Origin: Streptomyces sp. NBC_01478
GTDB lineage: Bacteria > Actinomycetota > Actinomycetes > Streptomycetales > Streptomycetaceae
Assembly: GCF_036227225.1 (NCBI RefSeq)
Contig: NZ_CP109444.1
Location: forward strand, 5,623,501-5,687,500
Reading direction: 5' to 3'
DNA length: 64,000 nt
The position numbers were made by a program, and so were the translations under genes. The notes beneath the pieces are model-generated. The model made no database searches, had not been told where the DNA came from, and was given only the letters and a program-made list of their open reading frames with translations. Position 1 is the first letter of the stretch, and the number at the start of each line of letters is the position of its first letter. This document shows, piece by piece, positions 51,942-61,080 of the stretch.

Positions 51942-52739
51942 TCAGGACATGATCGGCAGCAGTGCCCGGAGGTCCGCCCGTTCACCGCTCGCTGTGACCT
52001 TCGCCTCTTCTACGGCGTCCTTCCACGACGTCCGCCCGGTCGCGAGCCGGAGCCAGGTCAGGGGGTCGGTCTCGACGACGTTGGGCGGGGTGCCGCGGGT
52101 GTGCCGGGGGCCTTCGACGCACTGCACGACGGCGTACGGCGGGATGCGGACCTCGGTCGAGCCGCCGGGGGCCTTCGTGGCGAGGGCGTCGGCGAGGAGG
52201 CGGGTGCAGGCGGCGAGGGCCTGGCGATCGTACGGGATGTCGAGGCCGGGGACGGCCGCGTTCAAGTCGTCGGTGTGGACGACCAGTTCGACGGTACGGG
52301 TGACCAGGTAGTCGGCGAGGGGCATGGCGCCGGCGTTCGTTTCGAGGAGGCGGGTGCCGGGGTTCGTGTCGAGGTGCTCGGTGAGGGTCCGCTCGATGTC
52401 GGCGAGGTAGGTGTCGAGGTCGGGGTGCTGTGCGGCGAGCTGGTGGGTGAAGTCGGCGATGGCCGAGGAGTTGGCCGCGGTGGCGAAGGGCCAGTCGAGG
52501 ATCACGGCGTCCTGCGCGGGCGGGGGCGGCCGGTCCAGGGAGCGGTGGACCGCGGTGACCGCCATGCCGATGTGCGCGATCAGTTCGCGTACGGTCCATT
52601 CGCCGAGGCGGGTGGGGAGCGCGAGTTGCTCGGGGGTGAGGGTTCCTACGGCCTTTCGTACGTTCCCGAACTGGGCCAGGACCGCGGTGCGGGTCTTGGC
52701 GGGGTCGTATGTACGGGCGCGCTTTTTGGCCGTGGGCAT
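51942..52739 (-). CDS. Maleylpyruvate-isomerase/SCP-family (mycothiol-type) protein
   Basis: 265 aa from the ATG at 52739 (MPTAKKRARTYDPAKTRTAV). The N-terminal DinB/MDMPI-like bundle (LPTRLGEWTVRELIAHIGMA, with the His of the metal-type motif) is followed by a sterol-carrier-like C-terminal domain. Related actinobacterial proteins use mycothiol as cofactor or are called sterol carrier family. The substrate is unknown. It sits beside purF, where homologues of this type are often found, from memory. Confidence 0.8.
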   Translation of the reverse strand: MPTAKKRARTYDPAKTRTAVLAQFGNVRKAVGTLTPEQLALPTRLGEWTVRELIAHIGMAVTAVHRSLDRPPPPAQDAVILDWPFATAANSSAIADFTHQLAAQHPDLDTYLADIERTLTEHLDTNPGTRLLETNAGAMPLADYLVTRTVELVVHTDDLNAAVPGLDIPYDRQALAACTRLLADALATKAPGGSTEVRIPPYAVVQCVEGPRHTRGTPPNVVETDPLTWLRLATGRTSWKDAVEEAKVTASGERADLRALLPIMS

Positions 52740-53052
52740 GGCGGTGAGCCTAATCCTCGGGGTGGGGCGGTACCCGGCGTTTTCGTTCCGGCGTCGGCCG
52801 GTGGGGGCGTCGGGGTCGCGGCGGTACGGCGAGCCCGCCGCAGGTTGCGCCCCTCTGCCTGCTGCCACAGTCGAACGCGTGGGGACCAGCTACGCGGCGG
52901 GCCGCCGTACCGCCACGACCCGCTCGCGTACGACGGCGGGTGCGGGCCCGTGCGGGGGTGAGGGCCTGTGCGTGGGTGCCGGCACGTACGTGGGTGCGGG
53001 CCCGTACGTGGGTGCGGGGGTTCGGGGCTTTGCCGTTCAGGGGTTCCGGTGG
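52740..53052. other. Gap with 18-bp tandem repeats
   Basis: 313 bases between the SCP-family gene and the TetR gene. The main feature is the 18-bp repeat at 52936-53024. No believable gene is seen; a basic Pro/His-rich minus-strand frame is read from the repeat. Confidence 0.5.
52936..53024. repeat. 18-bp tandem repeat, about 4.9 copies
   Basis: Consensus GTGGGTGCGGGCCCGTAC. Starts are at 52936, 52954, 52972, 52990 and 53008, exactly 18 bases apart, with a few changes and a partial last copy. A multiple of three, it translates to VGAGPY-like repeats, but no gene covers it. Confidence 0.85.
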
Positions 53053-53718
53053 TCAAAGGGCTTGCTGGTCAAGAGGCTTGCGGGCGTAGTCTCCGAGGCC
53101 TCGTTCCACCAGGTCGAAGGCTCGGGTGGCCAGGGTGGCGGCGTCGGCGGTGACGTCCTCGATGGATTCGCCGGCGTCCAGGCGGCGGTGGTGGTCCTCG
53201 ACCAGGGCGTTGCGGGCGGCGGTGAGGGTGGCGGCGGCGATCAGGGCGAGGACGGGGTCGCCGGTCTCGTCCCTGAGGAGGTCGGTCAGTTCGCGGGCGC
53301 CCTTTTCGGAGGTGAGGTAGGCGCGCTCCATCAGAACCGGGGTCTCCATGATGAGCCGGCGGATCCGGCGCCCGAACGGCTCGACGTGCAGGCCTATCGA
53401 CGGGTCGCGGTTCTCGATCATCTCCAGGAACTGCTTGCGTACGGCGGCCACCGCGGACTCGCCGGGGGCGCGGTCGCGCACGGCGCGGGCGGCGTCGGAG
53501 AAGTGGTCCTCGATGGGGCGGAAGACCAGGTCCTCCTTGGTCCCGAAGTAGTTGAAGACGGTCATCTTCGACACCTCGGCCGCGTCGGCGATCTCCTGCA
53601 CCGAGACGGCGTCGAAGCTCTTCTCCAGGAACAGCTCCACGGCGGTGCGGTAGATCCGCAGTTCCGTCTGGATCTTCTTGCGCTCGCGCAGTCCCATCGT
53701 CGCCTCAGCAGCAGCCAT
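53053..53718 (-). CDS. TetR/AcrR-family regulator of the MFS/monooxygenase cassette
   Basis: 221 aa from the ATG at 53718 (MAAAEATMGLRERKKIQTEL), with AAGG upstream. The HTH is AVSVQEIADAAEVSKMTVFN, followed by YFGTKEDLVF. The ligand-binding part follows to the end (RAFDLVERGLGDYARKPL). It is divergent from the MFS exporter gene, and two similar AT-rich sites lie between them, so it probably represses the exporter until a drug or metabolite binds. Confidence 0.9.
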   Translation of the reverse strand: MAAAEATMGLRERKKIQTELRIYRTAVELFLEKSFDAVSVQEIADAAEVSKMTVFNYFGTKEDLVFRPIEDHFSDAARAVRDRAPGESAVAAVRKQFLEMIENRDPSIGLHVEPFGRRIRRLIMETPVLMERAYLTSEKGARELTDLLRDETGDPVLALIAAATLTAARNALVEDHHRRLDAGESIEDVTADAATLATRAFDLVERGLGDYARKPLDQQAL

Positions 53719-53733
53719 AACCTTACTGTACCA

Positions 53734-53785
53734 AGCTGAATTATAGCCTGAGGATAAGTGTGTGCCGGGCTGAATAATAGTCTCG
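53734..53785. promoter_or_regulatory. Two similar candidate TetR operators before the MFS gene
   Basis: GCTGAATTATAGCCTGAGGA (53735-53754) and GCTGAATAATAGTCTCGGA (53769-53787) are direct repeats, both in AT-rich sequence between the divergent genes. The first contains a partial palindrome TTATAGCCTGAGGATAA. Confidence 0.5.
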
Positions 53786-53830
53786 GAAAAAAGATTGACT
53801 CGGTATATGGAAGTGTCGCATCGTGGAGGC

Positions 53831-55318
53831 ATGACCGAGACCCAGCGCCGCATCGGCTTCCTCGTCTGTCTGGTGACGATCGTTCTGGCCGTCCTGGACA
53901 TGCAGATCGTGTCCGCGGCGACCGTGCCGATCGTCCGCGACCTGGACCCCGCCCATGGCATCGACAAGATCCCGTGGCTGGTCAGCGCGTTCGCGCTGGC
54001 GTCGGCCGCGGTGCTCCCGCTGTACGGCACCTTGTGCGACACCCTCGGCGCGAAGCGCGTTTTCCTGACGGCCGTGGGGGTGTTCCTGGTCGGCTCGGCG
54101 CTGTGCGGGGCGGCTCAGTCCATAGCGCAGTTGATCGCCGCGCGGGCCGTGCAGGGCATCGGTGCCGGCGGCCTGATGAGCGTCACGATGGTGGTGATCG
54201 CCGAGCTGAGAGGCCCCGGCGAGAGGGACGCCAAGGGCGCGGGCATGGGTGGGGTCGTCTCCGGCGGCGGAATGGCGGTCGGCCCGTGGATCGGCGGCCT
54301 GCTCGCGGACCACGCGAGCTGGCGCTGGATCTTCTACGTCAACCTGCCGCTCGGCATGGCCGTGCTTGTCCTCGGCGCGCTCGTCCTGAGACTGCCCCGG
54401 GAGCCGCACCGCCACCGCATCGACTTCCTGGGCGCGGCCCTTGCCGCCGCGTTCTCGGCGGCGCTGCTGCTGATGACCGAGTGGGGCGGGAAGCAGTACG
54501 CGTGGTCGTCACCGCAGATCGTGGGGCTGGCCCTGGCCGCGGTGGCCGCGCTCGCCCTCTTCGTGTGGCGCCAGAAGGCGGCGCCCGAGCCGATCCTGCC
54601 GCTGTCCCTGTTCCGGGTGCGGGAGTTGCGGTGGGGGTTCGCGATCCAGGGGTTGATGGGGGCGGCGATCGTGGGCGCCATGTACTACGTCATGGTCTAT
54701 CTCCAGGTGGCCCGTGGCATCACCAGCTCCTCGGCCGGCCTCTACCTGCTCCCCATGGCCCTCGGCATGACCGTGGTCGGCTTCCTCTCCGCCAAGCTGA
54801 CGGAACGGGGCTGGCACGAGCGGACGTTCGCGATAGCCGGCTCCGTGATCGGCACGGTGGCGTTCCTGTCCCTGTCCACCCTGGGCACGGACACGTCCCT
54901 CTGGCTGCTGCGCGGAGATCTGCTCCTGGTCGGCGTGGGCTTCGGCCTCCTCCTCGGCCAGCTCATCCAACTGGTCCAGGAGGCGGCCCCCCGACACCAG
55001 TTGGGCGTGGCCACGACCGCCATCCGCTTCTTCCAGACCCTGGGCACGGCGCTGGGCGCGGCACTCTTCGGCACGGTGATCACTCGGCTGTACGACGGCC
55101 CCGGCCCGCTCGCGTCACTGACGGGGGCGGCGCGAGTGGCGGGGGTGAGCTCGTACGTCGACGCGATGGACGCGGTGTTCCTGTGCGGGGCGGTGTTGAT
55201 GGGGGTGTGCGTGGTGATGGCACTGCGGTTGCCGAGGCACTCGGGTCCCCGGGACGCCGGGCAGGTTTCCGCGGAGGTGGCCCGACCTGTCCCCTCTGCA
55301 AGCCGGGGTCGTTCCTAA
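53831..55318 (+). CDS. MFS drug exporter (DHA2, 14 helices)
   Basis: 495 aa from the ATG at 53831 (MTETQRRIGFLVCLVTIVLA). GGAGG precedes it by only one base; an ATG at 53807 has no ribosome site. The DHA2 signatures are DMQIVSAATVPIVRDL, WLVSAFALASAAVLPLYGTLCDTLG and the motif-C-like VSGGGMAVGPWIGG. About 14 helices. It exports drugs or a metabolite by proton antiport. The divergent TetR and downstream flavin monooxygenase suggest a detoxification cassette. The last codons lie inside structured repeat copy B. Confidence 0.92.
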   Translation: MTETQRRIGFLVCLVTIVLAVLDMQIVSAATVPIVRDLDPAHGIDKIPWLVSAFALASAAVLPLYGTLCDTLGAKRVFLTAVGVFLVGSALCGAAQSIAQLIAARAVQGIGAGGLMSVTMVVIAELRGPGERDAKGAGMGGVVSGGGMAVGPWIGGLLADHASWRWIFYVNLPLGMAVLVLGALVLRLPREPHRHRIDFLGAALAAAFSAALLLMTEWGGKQYAWSSPQIVGLALAAVAALALFVWRQKAAPEPILPLSLFRVRELRWGFAIQGLMGAAIVGAMYYVMVYLQVARGITSSSAGLYLLPMALGMTVVGFLSAKLTERGWHERTFAIAGSVIGTVAFLSLSTLGTDTSLWLLRGDLLLVGVGFGLLLGQLIQLVQEAAPRHQLGVATTAIRFFQTLGTALGAALFGTVITRLYDGPGPLASLTGAARVAGVSSYVDAMDAVFLCGAVLMGVCVVMALRLPRHSGPRDAGQVSAEVARPVPSASRGRS

Positions 55319-55362
55319 CTGGTCACGCTCAAGACAGTGGTTAGTTTCTACCCCGGCTTCCG
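55288..55362 (+). repeat. Structured repeat (hairpin element), copy B
   Basis: AAGCCGGGGT and ACCCCGGCTT form the outer stem; TTCCTAACTGGTCA and GTGGTTAGTTT are inside. It overlaps the end of the MFS gene (stop at 55318). Copy A is at 37675-37756. Confidence 0.75.
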
Positions 55363-55496
55363 GTGAGCCACCCCCTGTCGGGCATCTGTCGGAGCTGTCG
55401 GTGCCGCGTCAGCGAACTGTCGGCGGGGCGTTGAAGCCTTGGGAGAGATCCCGCCGGGTGACCGTCCGGCAGGCCCGCGACACATAAGGAGTCGGC

Positions 55497-56615
55497 ATGA
55501 CCACTCACGTCACGATCATCGGCGCAGGACTCGGCGGACTGACCCTGGCCCGCGTCCTGCACGTCCACGGCATACCGGCCACCGTCTACGAGGCGGAGGC
55601 CTCGCCGATGGCCCGGCTGCAGGGCGGGATGCTCGACATTCACGACTACAACGGCCAACTGGCTCTGGAAGAAGCCGACTTGATGGACGAGTTCCGCGCC
55701 ATCATCCTGGAGGGACGGCAGGCGACCCGGGTCCTCGCCCCGGACGGAACCGTTCTGCTCGACAAGCCCGACGACGGCACGGGCACCCGTCCCGAGGTGC
55801 AGCGCGGCGCGTTGCGGCAGATCCTCCTCGACTCGCTCCCGGCCGGCACCGTGCGGTGGGGTCACAAGGTCACCGGGACCCGCACCCTCGCCGACGGCCG
55901 CCATGAAGTGGCCTTCACCGACGGCGGCATCGTCGTCACCAGTCTCCTTGTCGGCGCCGACGGCGCTTGGTCGCGGGTGCGGCCGCTGTTGTCCGACGTC
56001 AGCCCGGAGTATTTCGGCCGGGCCTTCGTCGAGGCCTATCTGTACGACGCCGAGACCCGGCATCCCGCCGCCGCGAAGGCGGTCGGCGGCGGCTCGCTGT
56101 TCGTGTTCGACAAGGGCACGAGCGAGAGGTGGATCGCGGCACACCGGGAGAGCGGCGAAACGCTGCACGCCTATATGACGCTGGCTCGGCCGCAGGAGTG
56201 GTTCGACGACATCGACTTCACCGACGCCGCCGCGGCCACCCCGCGGATCGCCGCGGAGTTCGAGGGCTGGGCCCCCGAGATCACCGCCCTGATCACCGAC
56301 AGCGACACAGCTCCGGTCGTACGACCCCTCAACTCGCTGCCGATCGGGCACCGTTGGGACCGGGTGCCGGGAGTGACCCTCCTCGGCGACGCCGCCCATC
56401 TCTCCCCGCCGGACGGCGAGGGCGCCAACCTCGCCATGCAGGACGGCGCCGAACTCGCCCTCGCCATCGCCGCGTACCCGGACGACATCGAGCAGGCGCT
56501 CACCTCGTACGAGGAGGCACTGTTCCCCCGGAGCGCCACAGCCGCCGTCGAGGCCGTGGCCACCAACGAAGCCATCGGTCAGGACCCGTTCGCCTTCTTC
56601 GACCAGGAGGCCTGA
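55497..56615 (+). CDS. FAD-dependent monooxygenase, TetX-like
   Basis: 372 aa from the ATG at 55497, with AAGGAG 7 bases upstream. The FAD motifs are VTIIGAGLGGLTLARVL (GxGxxG), EVQRGALRQILLDSL (the Arg-containing family segment), LLVGADGAWSRVRPLL (DG motif) and VTLLGDAAHLSPPDGEGANL (GD motif). The layout follows the class A flavin monooxygenases near TetX, which hydroxylate tetracyclines and other aromatics. Substrate unknown. Gene order TetR-MFS-monooxygenase suggests modification plus export of one compound. Confidence 0.88.
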   Translation: MTTHVTIIGAGLGGLTLARVLHVHGIPATVYEAEASPMARLQGGMLDIHDYNGQLALEEADLMDEFRAIILEGRQATRVLAPDGTVLLDKPDDGTGTRPEVQRGALRQILLDSLPAGTVRWGHKVTGTRTLADGRHEVAFTDGGIVVTSLLVGADGAWSRVRPLLSDVSPEYFGRAFVEAYLYDAETRHPAAAKAVGGGSLFVFDKGTSERWIAAHRESGETLHAYMTLARPQEWFDDIDFTDAAAATPRIAAEFEGWAPEITALITDSDTAPVVRPLNSLPIGHRWDRVPGVTLLGDAAHLSPPDGEGANLAMQDGAELALAIAAYPDDIEQALTSYEEALFPRSATAAVEAVATNEAIGQDPFAFFDQEA

Positions 56616-56620
56616 CAAGC

Positions 56621-56667
56621 GAAAGCGTCCGTGGAGCGGTCATGGTGACCGTTCCACGGACGCTTTC
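56621..56667. terminator. Bidirectional terminator between the monooxygenase gene and purL
   Basis: GAAAGCGTCCGTGGAGCGGT and its near-perfect complement (TGACCGTTCCACGGACGCTT) make a roughly 22-bp stem between convergent genes. Confidence 0.9.
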
Positions 56668-56679
56668 CCCACCCGTGCG

Positions 56680-58938
56680 CTACGCCAGCAGCGCCGGGAT
56701 CGTCCCCTCGTGCGCCTCGCGCAGCTCCTCCAGGGACAGGGCGAACTCGCCCTGGATGTCGACCGAGTCGCCGTCCACGACACCGATGCGCGTGACCGGC
56801 AGGCCCCGTGCGCCGCACATGTCGTTGAAGCGGAGTTCCTCGGAGCGCGGGACCGCGACGACCGCGCGGCCCGCCGACTCCGAGAAGAGGAAGGTGAACG
56901 CGTCCAAGCCGTCCGGGACGATCAGGCGTGCGCCCTTCTCGCCCAACAGGGCCGATTCCACTACCGCTTGGATCAGACCGCCGTCGGACAGGTCGTGCGC
57001 CGAGTCGATCATGCCGTCGCGGGACGCGGAGATCAGGATCTCGGCCAGCAGCCGCTCCCGTTCGAGGTCGACCTTCGGAGGCAAGCCGCCCAGGTGGTCG
57101 TGGACGACCTGCGACCAGGCCGAACCGCCGAACTCCTCACGTGTGTCGCCCAGCAGGTAGAGGAGCTGGCCCTCTTCCTGGAACGCGACCGGCGTGCGGC
57201 GCGCGACATCGTCGATCACGCCCAGCACCGCCACCACCGGGGTCGGGTGGATCGCCACCTCGCCCGTCTGGTTGTACAGGGAGACGTTGCCTCCCGTCAC
57301 CGGCGTGCCCAACTGCTGGCAGGCGTCCGCCAGTCCACGGATCGCCTCCGCGAACTGCCACATCACCGCCGGGTCCTCGGGCGAACCGAAGTTCAGGCAG
57401 TCGGAGACCGCGAGGGGCTTCGCACCCGTCGTCGCCACGTTGCGGTACGCCTCCGAAAGCGCCAACTGCGCGCCCGCGTACGGGTCCAGCTTCGCGTAAC
57501 GGCCGTTGCCGTCCGTCGCGATGGCGACTCCGAGGCCGGTCTCCTCGTCGATGCGGATCATGCCCGAGTCCTCGGGCTGCGCCAGCACCGTGTTGCCCTG
57601 CACGAAGTGGTCGTACTGAGACGTGATCCACTTCTTCGACGCCTGGTTCGGGGACGACACCAGGGCCAGGACCTGGGACTTCAGTTCCTCCGAAGTCCCG
57701 GGCCGGGCAAGCTTGTTGGCGTCGTCCGCCTGGAGCGCGTCCTGCCAGGACGGACGGGCGTACGGGCGCTCGTAGACCGGGCCGTCGTGCGCGACCGTGC
57801 GCGGGTCCACGTCCACAATCTTGCCGCCGTGCCAGAAGATCTCCAGGCGGTCGCCGTCCGTCACCTCGCCGATGACCGTGGCGATGACGTCCCACTTCTC
57901 GCAGATCTCCAGGAAGCGGTCGACCTTCGACGGTTCGACGACCGCGCACATCCGCTCCTGCGACTCGCTCATGAGGATTTCCTCGGGAGAGAGGGTCGAG
58001 TCGCGGAGGGGGACGTCGTCGAGCGTCACCGTCATGCCGCCGGAGCCGTTCGACGCCAACTCGCTTGTGGCGCAGGAGAGTCCGGCCGCTCCCAGGTCCT
58101 GGATGCCGACCACCAGCTTCTCGGCGAAGGCCTCGAGCGTGCACTCGATGAGGAGCTTCTCCTGGAAGGGGTCGCCGACCTGGACCGCGGGGCGCTTCGA
58201 CGGCTTCGCGTCGTCGAAGGTCTCGGAGGCGAGGATCGACGCGCCGCCGATGCCGTCGCCGCCCGTGCGGGCGCCGTAGAGGATGACCTTGTTGCCGGCG
58301 CCGGAGGCCTTCGCGAGGTGGATGTCCTCGTGCCGCATGACGCCGATGGCGCCCGCGTTGACCAGCGGGTTGCCCTGGTAGCAGGCGTCGAAGACGACCT
58401 CGCCGCCGATGTTCGGCAGGCCCAGGCAGTTGCCGTAGCCGCCGATGCCCGCGACGACGCCCGGCAGGACGCGCTTGGTGTCGGGGTGGTCGGCCGCGCC
58501 GAAGCGGAGGGGGTCGACGACCGCCACCGGGCGGGCGCCCATCGCGATGATGTCGCGCACGATGCCGCCCACGCCCGTGGCCGCGCCCTGGTAGGGCTCG
58601 ACGTAGGAGGGGTGGTTGTGGGACTCGACCTTGAAGGTGACCGCGTAGCCCTGGCCGACGTCGACGACGCCCGCGTTCTCGCCGATGCCGACGAGCAGGG
58701 CGTCGGACTGCGGGGCCTTCTCGCCGAACTGGCGGAGGTGGACCTTGGAGGACTTGTACGAGCAGTGCTCGGACCACATGACGGAGTACATGGCCAGCTC
58801 GGCGCCGGTGGGCCGACGGCCGAGGATCTCCACGACCTTCTCGTACTCGTCCTTCTTCAGGCCGAGTTCGGCCCAGGGCAGCTCGACGTCGGGGGTCTCG
58901 GCCGCGTGCTCGACCGTGTCCAGAGGCGTCCGGCTCAT
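56680..58938 (-). CDS. purL: Phosphoribosylformylglycinamidine synthase subunit PurL
   Basis: 752 aa from the ATG at 58938, the small (Bacillus-type) PurL that works with PurS and PurQ. Motifs: [31 protein letters not shown] ([17 protein letters not shown]), and the C-terminal ATP site region [19 protein letters not shown]. It converts FGAR, glutamine-derived ammonia and ATP to FGAM. Its ATG overlaps the purQ stop by 4 bases, so the genes are translationally coupled. Confidence 0.97.
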   Translation of the reverse strand: MSRTPLDTVEHAAETPDVELPWAELGLKKDEYEKVVEILGRRPTGAELAMYSVMWSEHCSYKSSKVHLRQFGEKAPQSDALLVGIGENAGVVDVGQGYAVTFKVESHNHPSYVEPYQGAATGVGGIVRDIIAMGARPVAVVDPLRFGAADHPDTKRVLPGVVAGIGGYGNCLGLPNIGGEVVFDACYQGNPLVNAGAIGVMRHEDIHLAKASGAGNKVILYGARTGGDGIGGASILASETFDDAKPSKRPAVQVGDPFQEKLLIECTLEAFAEKLVVGIQDLGAAGLSCATSELASNGSGGMTVTLDDVPLRDSTLSPEEILMSESQERMCAVVEPSKVDRFLEICEKWDVIATVIGEVTDGDRLEIFWHGGKIVDVDPRTVAHDGPVYERPYARPSWQDALQADDANKLARPGTSEELKSQVLALVSSPNQASKKWITSQYDHFVQGNTVLAQPEDSGMIRIDEETGLGVAIATDGNGRYAKLDPYAGAQLALSEAYRNVATTGAKPLAVSDCLNFGSPEDPAVMWQFAEAIRGLADACQQLGTPVTGGNVSLYNQTGEVAIHPTPVVAVLGVIDDVARRTPVAFQEEGQLLYLLGDTREEFGGSAWSQVVHDHLGGLPPKVDLERERLLAEILISASRDGMIDSAHDLSDGGLIQAVVESALLGEKGARLIVPDGLDAFTFLFSESAGRAVVAVPRSEELRFNDMCGARGLPVTRIGVVDGDSVDIQGEFALSLEELREAHEGTIPALLA

Positions 58939-59615
58939 GCGTTGACCAGCTTCTTGAGGATCGAGGTGAAGAAGGGGAGGCCGTCGGTGCGGCCGGACCC
59001 GATGAGCGGCTCGACCGCGTGCTCGGGGTGCGGCATGAGGCCCACGACGTTCCCGGCGGCGTTCGTGATGCCGGCGATGTCGCGCAGCGAGCCGTTCGGG
59101 TTCAGGTCCAGGTAGCGGAAGACGACCCGGCCCTCCGCCTCCAGCTCGTCGAGCGTGCGCTCGTCGGCGACGTAGCGGCCGTCCATGTTCTTCAGCGGGA
59201 TGTGGATCTCCTGGCCCGCGGTGTAGTCACCGGTCCAGGCGGTGTCCGCGTTCTCCACCCGCAGTTTCTGGTCACGGCAGATGAAGTGCAGGTGGTTGTT
59301 GCCGAGCATCGCACCGGGGAGGAGGTGCGCCTCGGTGAGGACCTGGAAGCCGTTGCAGATTCCGAGGACCGGGAGTCCCGACTTCGCCTGCTCGATGAGC
59401 GTCTCCATCACCGGCGAGAAACGGGAGATGGCGCCCGCGCGCAGATAGTCGCCGTAGGAAAAACCGCCCGGGAGGACGACCGCGTCGACCTGGTGGAGGT
59501 TCTTGTCCTTGTGCCAGAGGGCCACCGGTTCGGCGCCGGCGAGACGGATCGCGCGCTGGGTGTCGCGGTCGTCGAGGCTGCCGGGGAAAGTGACGACGCC
59601 AATACGAGCGGTCAC
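58935..59615 (-). CDS. purQ: Phosphoribosylformylglycinamidine synthase subunit PurQ
   Basis: 226 aa from the GTG at 59615. A class I glutamine amidotransferase with the nucleophile Cys in [20 protein letters not shown] and His/Glu in [15 protein letters not shown]. It supplies ammonia to PurL. The start overlaps the purS stop by 4 bases (GTGA). Confidence 0.97.
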   Translation of the reverse strand: MTARIGVVTFPGSLDDRDTQRAIRLAGAEPVALWHKDKNLHQVDAVVLPGGFSYGDYLRAGAISRFSPVMETLIEQAKSGLPVLGICNGFQVLTEAHLLPGAMLGNNHLHFICRDQKLRVENADTAWTGDYTAGQEIHIPLKNMDGRYVADERTLDELEAEGRVVFRYLDLNPNGSLRDIAGITNAAGNVVGLMPHPEHAVEPLIGSGRTDGLPFFTSILKKLVNA

Positions 59616-59875
59616 TTGGCGGCCTCCGCCACTTCTTCGACCTTGACCGTGAAGTCCTCGATCACCGTGTTGGCGAGGAAGGATTCCGCAAGATCGTGGA
59701 TGCGGGCGAGCGCGGCCTCGTCGACCGGGCCGTCAACTTCCAGTTCGAATCGCTTTCCCTGACGTACGTCGGAGATGCCTTCGAAACCCAGGCGTGGCAG
59801 CGCACGCTGGACCGCCTGGCCCTGGGGGTCGAGGATCTCCGGCTTGAGCATGACGTCGACTACGACGCGTGCCAC
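59612..59875 (-). CDS. purS: Phosphoribosylformylglycinamidine synthase subunit PurS
   Basis: 87 aa from the GTG at 59875, chosen because GGGAG sits 5 bases before it; a GTG at 59881 would add two residues. The sequence [20 protein letters not shown] and then [19 protein letters not shown] is typical PurS, a small dimer that bridges PurQ and PurL. First gene of the purSQL operon. Divergent from the Lsr2-like gene. Confidence 0.95.
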   Translation of the reverse strand: MARVVVDVMLKPEILDPQGQAVQRALPRLGFEGISDVRQGKRFELEVDGPVDEAALARIHDLAESFLANTVIEDFTVKVEEVAEAAK

Positions 59876-60257
59876 TGGCACTCCCGGTGTTGTGGTGCTG
59901 AGCGTGTTCCTGCGGGTCTTCGACAGGTGTCTTCAGACTACCCGCACAAAATTTCTACGCGAGTAGAGTTGTAGGAATCTACGTGAGGACCATCACGATC
60001 CGGTGTCGGACAGGGGTCTTCACGAAAAGTTCAGGGAAAGATCCCGGATCGATCCCGGTTCGCTATTGCGCCAAGACACGCGGGAAGATTTAGTCGGGCT
60101 TCACATTGCATTGCCGGGCACTGTACAAATGAATTGGCAATAGCCGATACTTTGCCCAATAACAGGCGGACAGTCGACATCTCCGCACCTCCGTGGCGTC
60201 TCCGTACGTCCCCGCGGATAGTGCGGCTGAAGGTGTCGCACGAAGGGACCGATATTC
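59876..60257. other. AT-rich divergent promoter region of purS and the Lsr2-like gene
   Basis: 382 bases with no gene. 60080-60170 is much richer in A/T than its surroundings, with an inverted ATTGCC/GGCAAT pair (60108-60141 area) and a CTAC/GTAG inverted set near 59956-59982. It is expected to hold both promoters. Confidence 0.55.
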
Positions 60258-60575
60258 GTGGCGCAGAAGGTCGTGGTCACTCTCTTTGACGACATCGACG
60301 GCTCGGAAGCGGCGGAAACGATCGCCTTCGGGCTCGACGGCAAGTCGTACGAGATCGACCTGAATCAAGCCAATGCCAAGAAACTGCGTAAGGCGCTCGA
60401 GCCCTACGTGGACGCAGGTCGCAAGCGGTCGAGGTCGGGCAAGGCCTACCGCCAGACCGAGGTCGCCCCCGACCCGGCGGCCGTCCGGGCCTGGGCCCAG
60501 GCGAACAAGATGGACGTGCCGGCCCGCGGACGCATCCCCAAGAAGGTCTACGAGGCGTTCGCCGCCGCGCAGTAG
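60258..60575 (+). CDS. lsrL: Lsr2-like nucleoid-associated protein
   Basis: 105 aa from the GTG at 60258, with AAGGGA upstream. The N-terminal oligomerisation part (VVVTLFDDIDGSEAAETIAF) and the C-terminal DNA-binding part, with the AT-hook-like ARGRIPKKVYEAF, match Lsr2. Lsr2 binds and bridges AT-rich DNA and silences foreign or specialised-metabolite genes. Streptomyces keep two copies. The second one, next to the pur genes, is called LsrL from memory. The AT-rich region before it could be its own target. Confidence 0.92.
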   Translation: MAQKVVVTLFDDIDGSEAAETIAFGLDGKSYEIDLNQANAKKLRKALEPYVDAGRKRSRSGKAYRQTEVAPDPAAVRAWAQANKMDVPARGRIPKKVYEAFAAAQ

Positions 60576-60712
60576 ACGGACCGTGAACCGCTGGGCCTAC
60601 GGCCGGTCATCGGGCCCTCGGGGCAACCGACTTGCGCTGCACCCCTCCTGGTCAGCTAGAGTTCGGAGCACGCCGAGGGGCGAGGCCGAAAGGCCCAGCT
60701 CACGGAGTACAT

Positions 60713-60784
60713 GCGGGTGTAGTTCAGTAGCAGAACATCCCCCTTCCAGGGGGAAGGCGCAGTGTGCAATTCCTGTCACCCGCT
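60713..60784 (+). tRNA. tRNA-Gly (TCC)
   Basis: A 72-nt cloverleaf: acceptor GCGGGTG/CACCCGC, anticodon arm TCCCC-CTTCCAG-GGGGA. First of two tRNA-Gly genes. Confidence 0.92.
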
Positions 60785-60881
60785 CTGCATCGCCGTCCGG
60801 ACCACTCTGGTGGATCGGGTAGGCTGGTGCTCGCGCCGATCGGCGGCTGAGTCTCCTAGAGGCTTGGCGGTCGGAGGCAAT

Positions 60882-60954
60882 GCGGACGTAGCTCAGTTGG
60901 TAGAGCGCAACCTTGCCAAGGTTGAGGTCGCCAGTTCGAACCTGGTCGTCCGCT
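60882..60954 (+). tRNA. tRNA-Gly (GCC)
   Basis: A 73-nt cloverleaf: acceptor GCGGACG/CGTCCGC, anticodon arm CAACC-TTGCCAA-GGTTG, T arm GCCAG-TTCGAAC-CTGGT. Confidence 0.93.
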
Positions 60955-60960
60955 CCAGCG

Positions 60961-60989
60961 AAAACCCCGGTCCACTGGACCGGGGTTTT
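60961..60989 (+). terminator. Terminator after tRNA-Gly (GCC)
   Basis: AAAACCCCGGTCC, three bases, GGACCGGGGTTTT: perfect 13-bp arms ending in a T run. Confidence 0.93.
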
Positions 60990-61080
60990 CTCGTATGCCC
61001 GGTGCCCGTCTGACATTTGTCATGCCGAGTGATGACACCGCGCACTGCTGCCGGCCCCCGCTCGCCGCGACGCTGAAGGC

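Noticed and set aside
56710..59115. 801-codon plus-strand frame opposite purL
   Set aside because: Shadow frame; PurL motifs are on the minus strand, and no motif is seen here.
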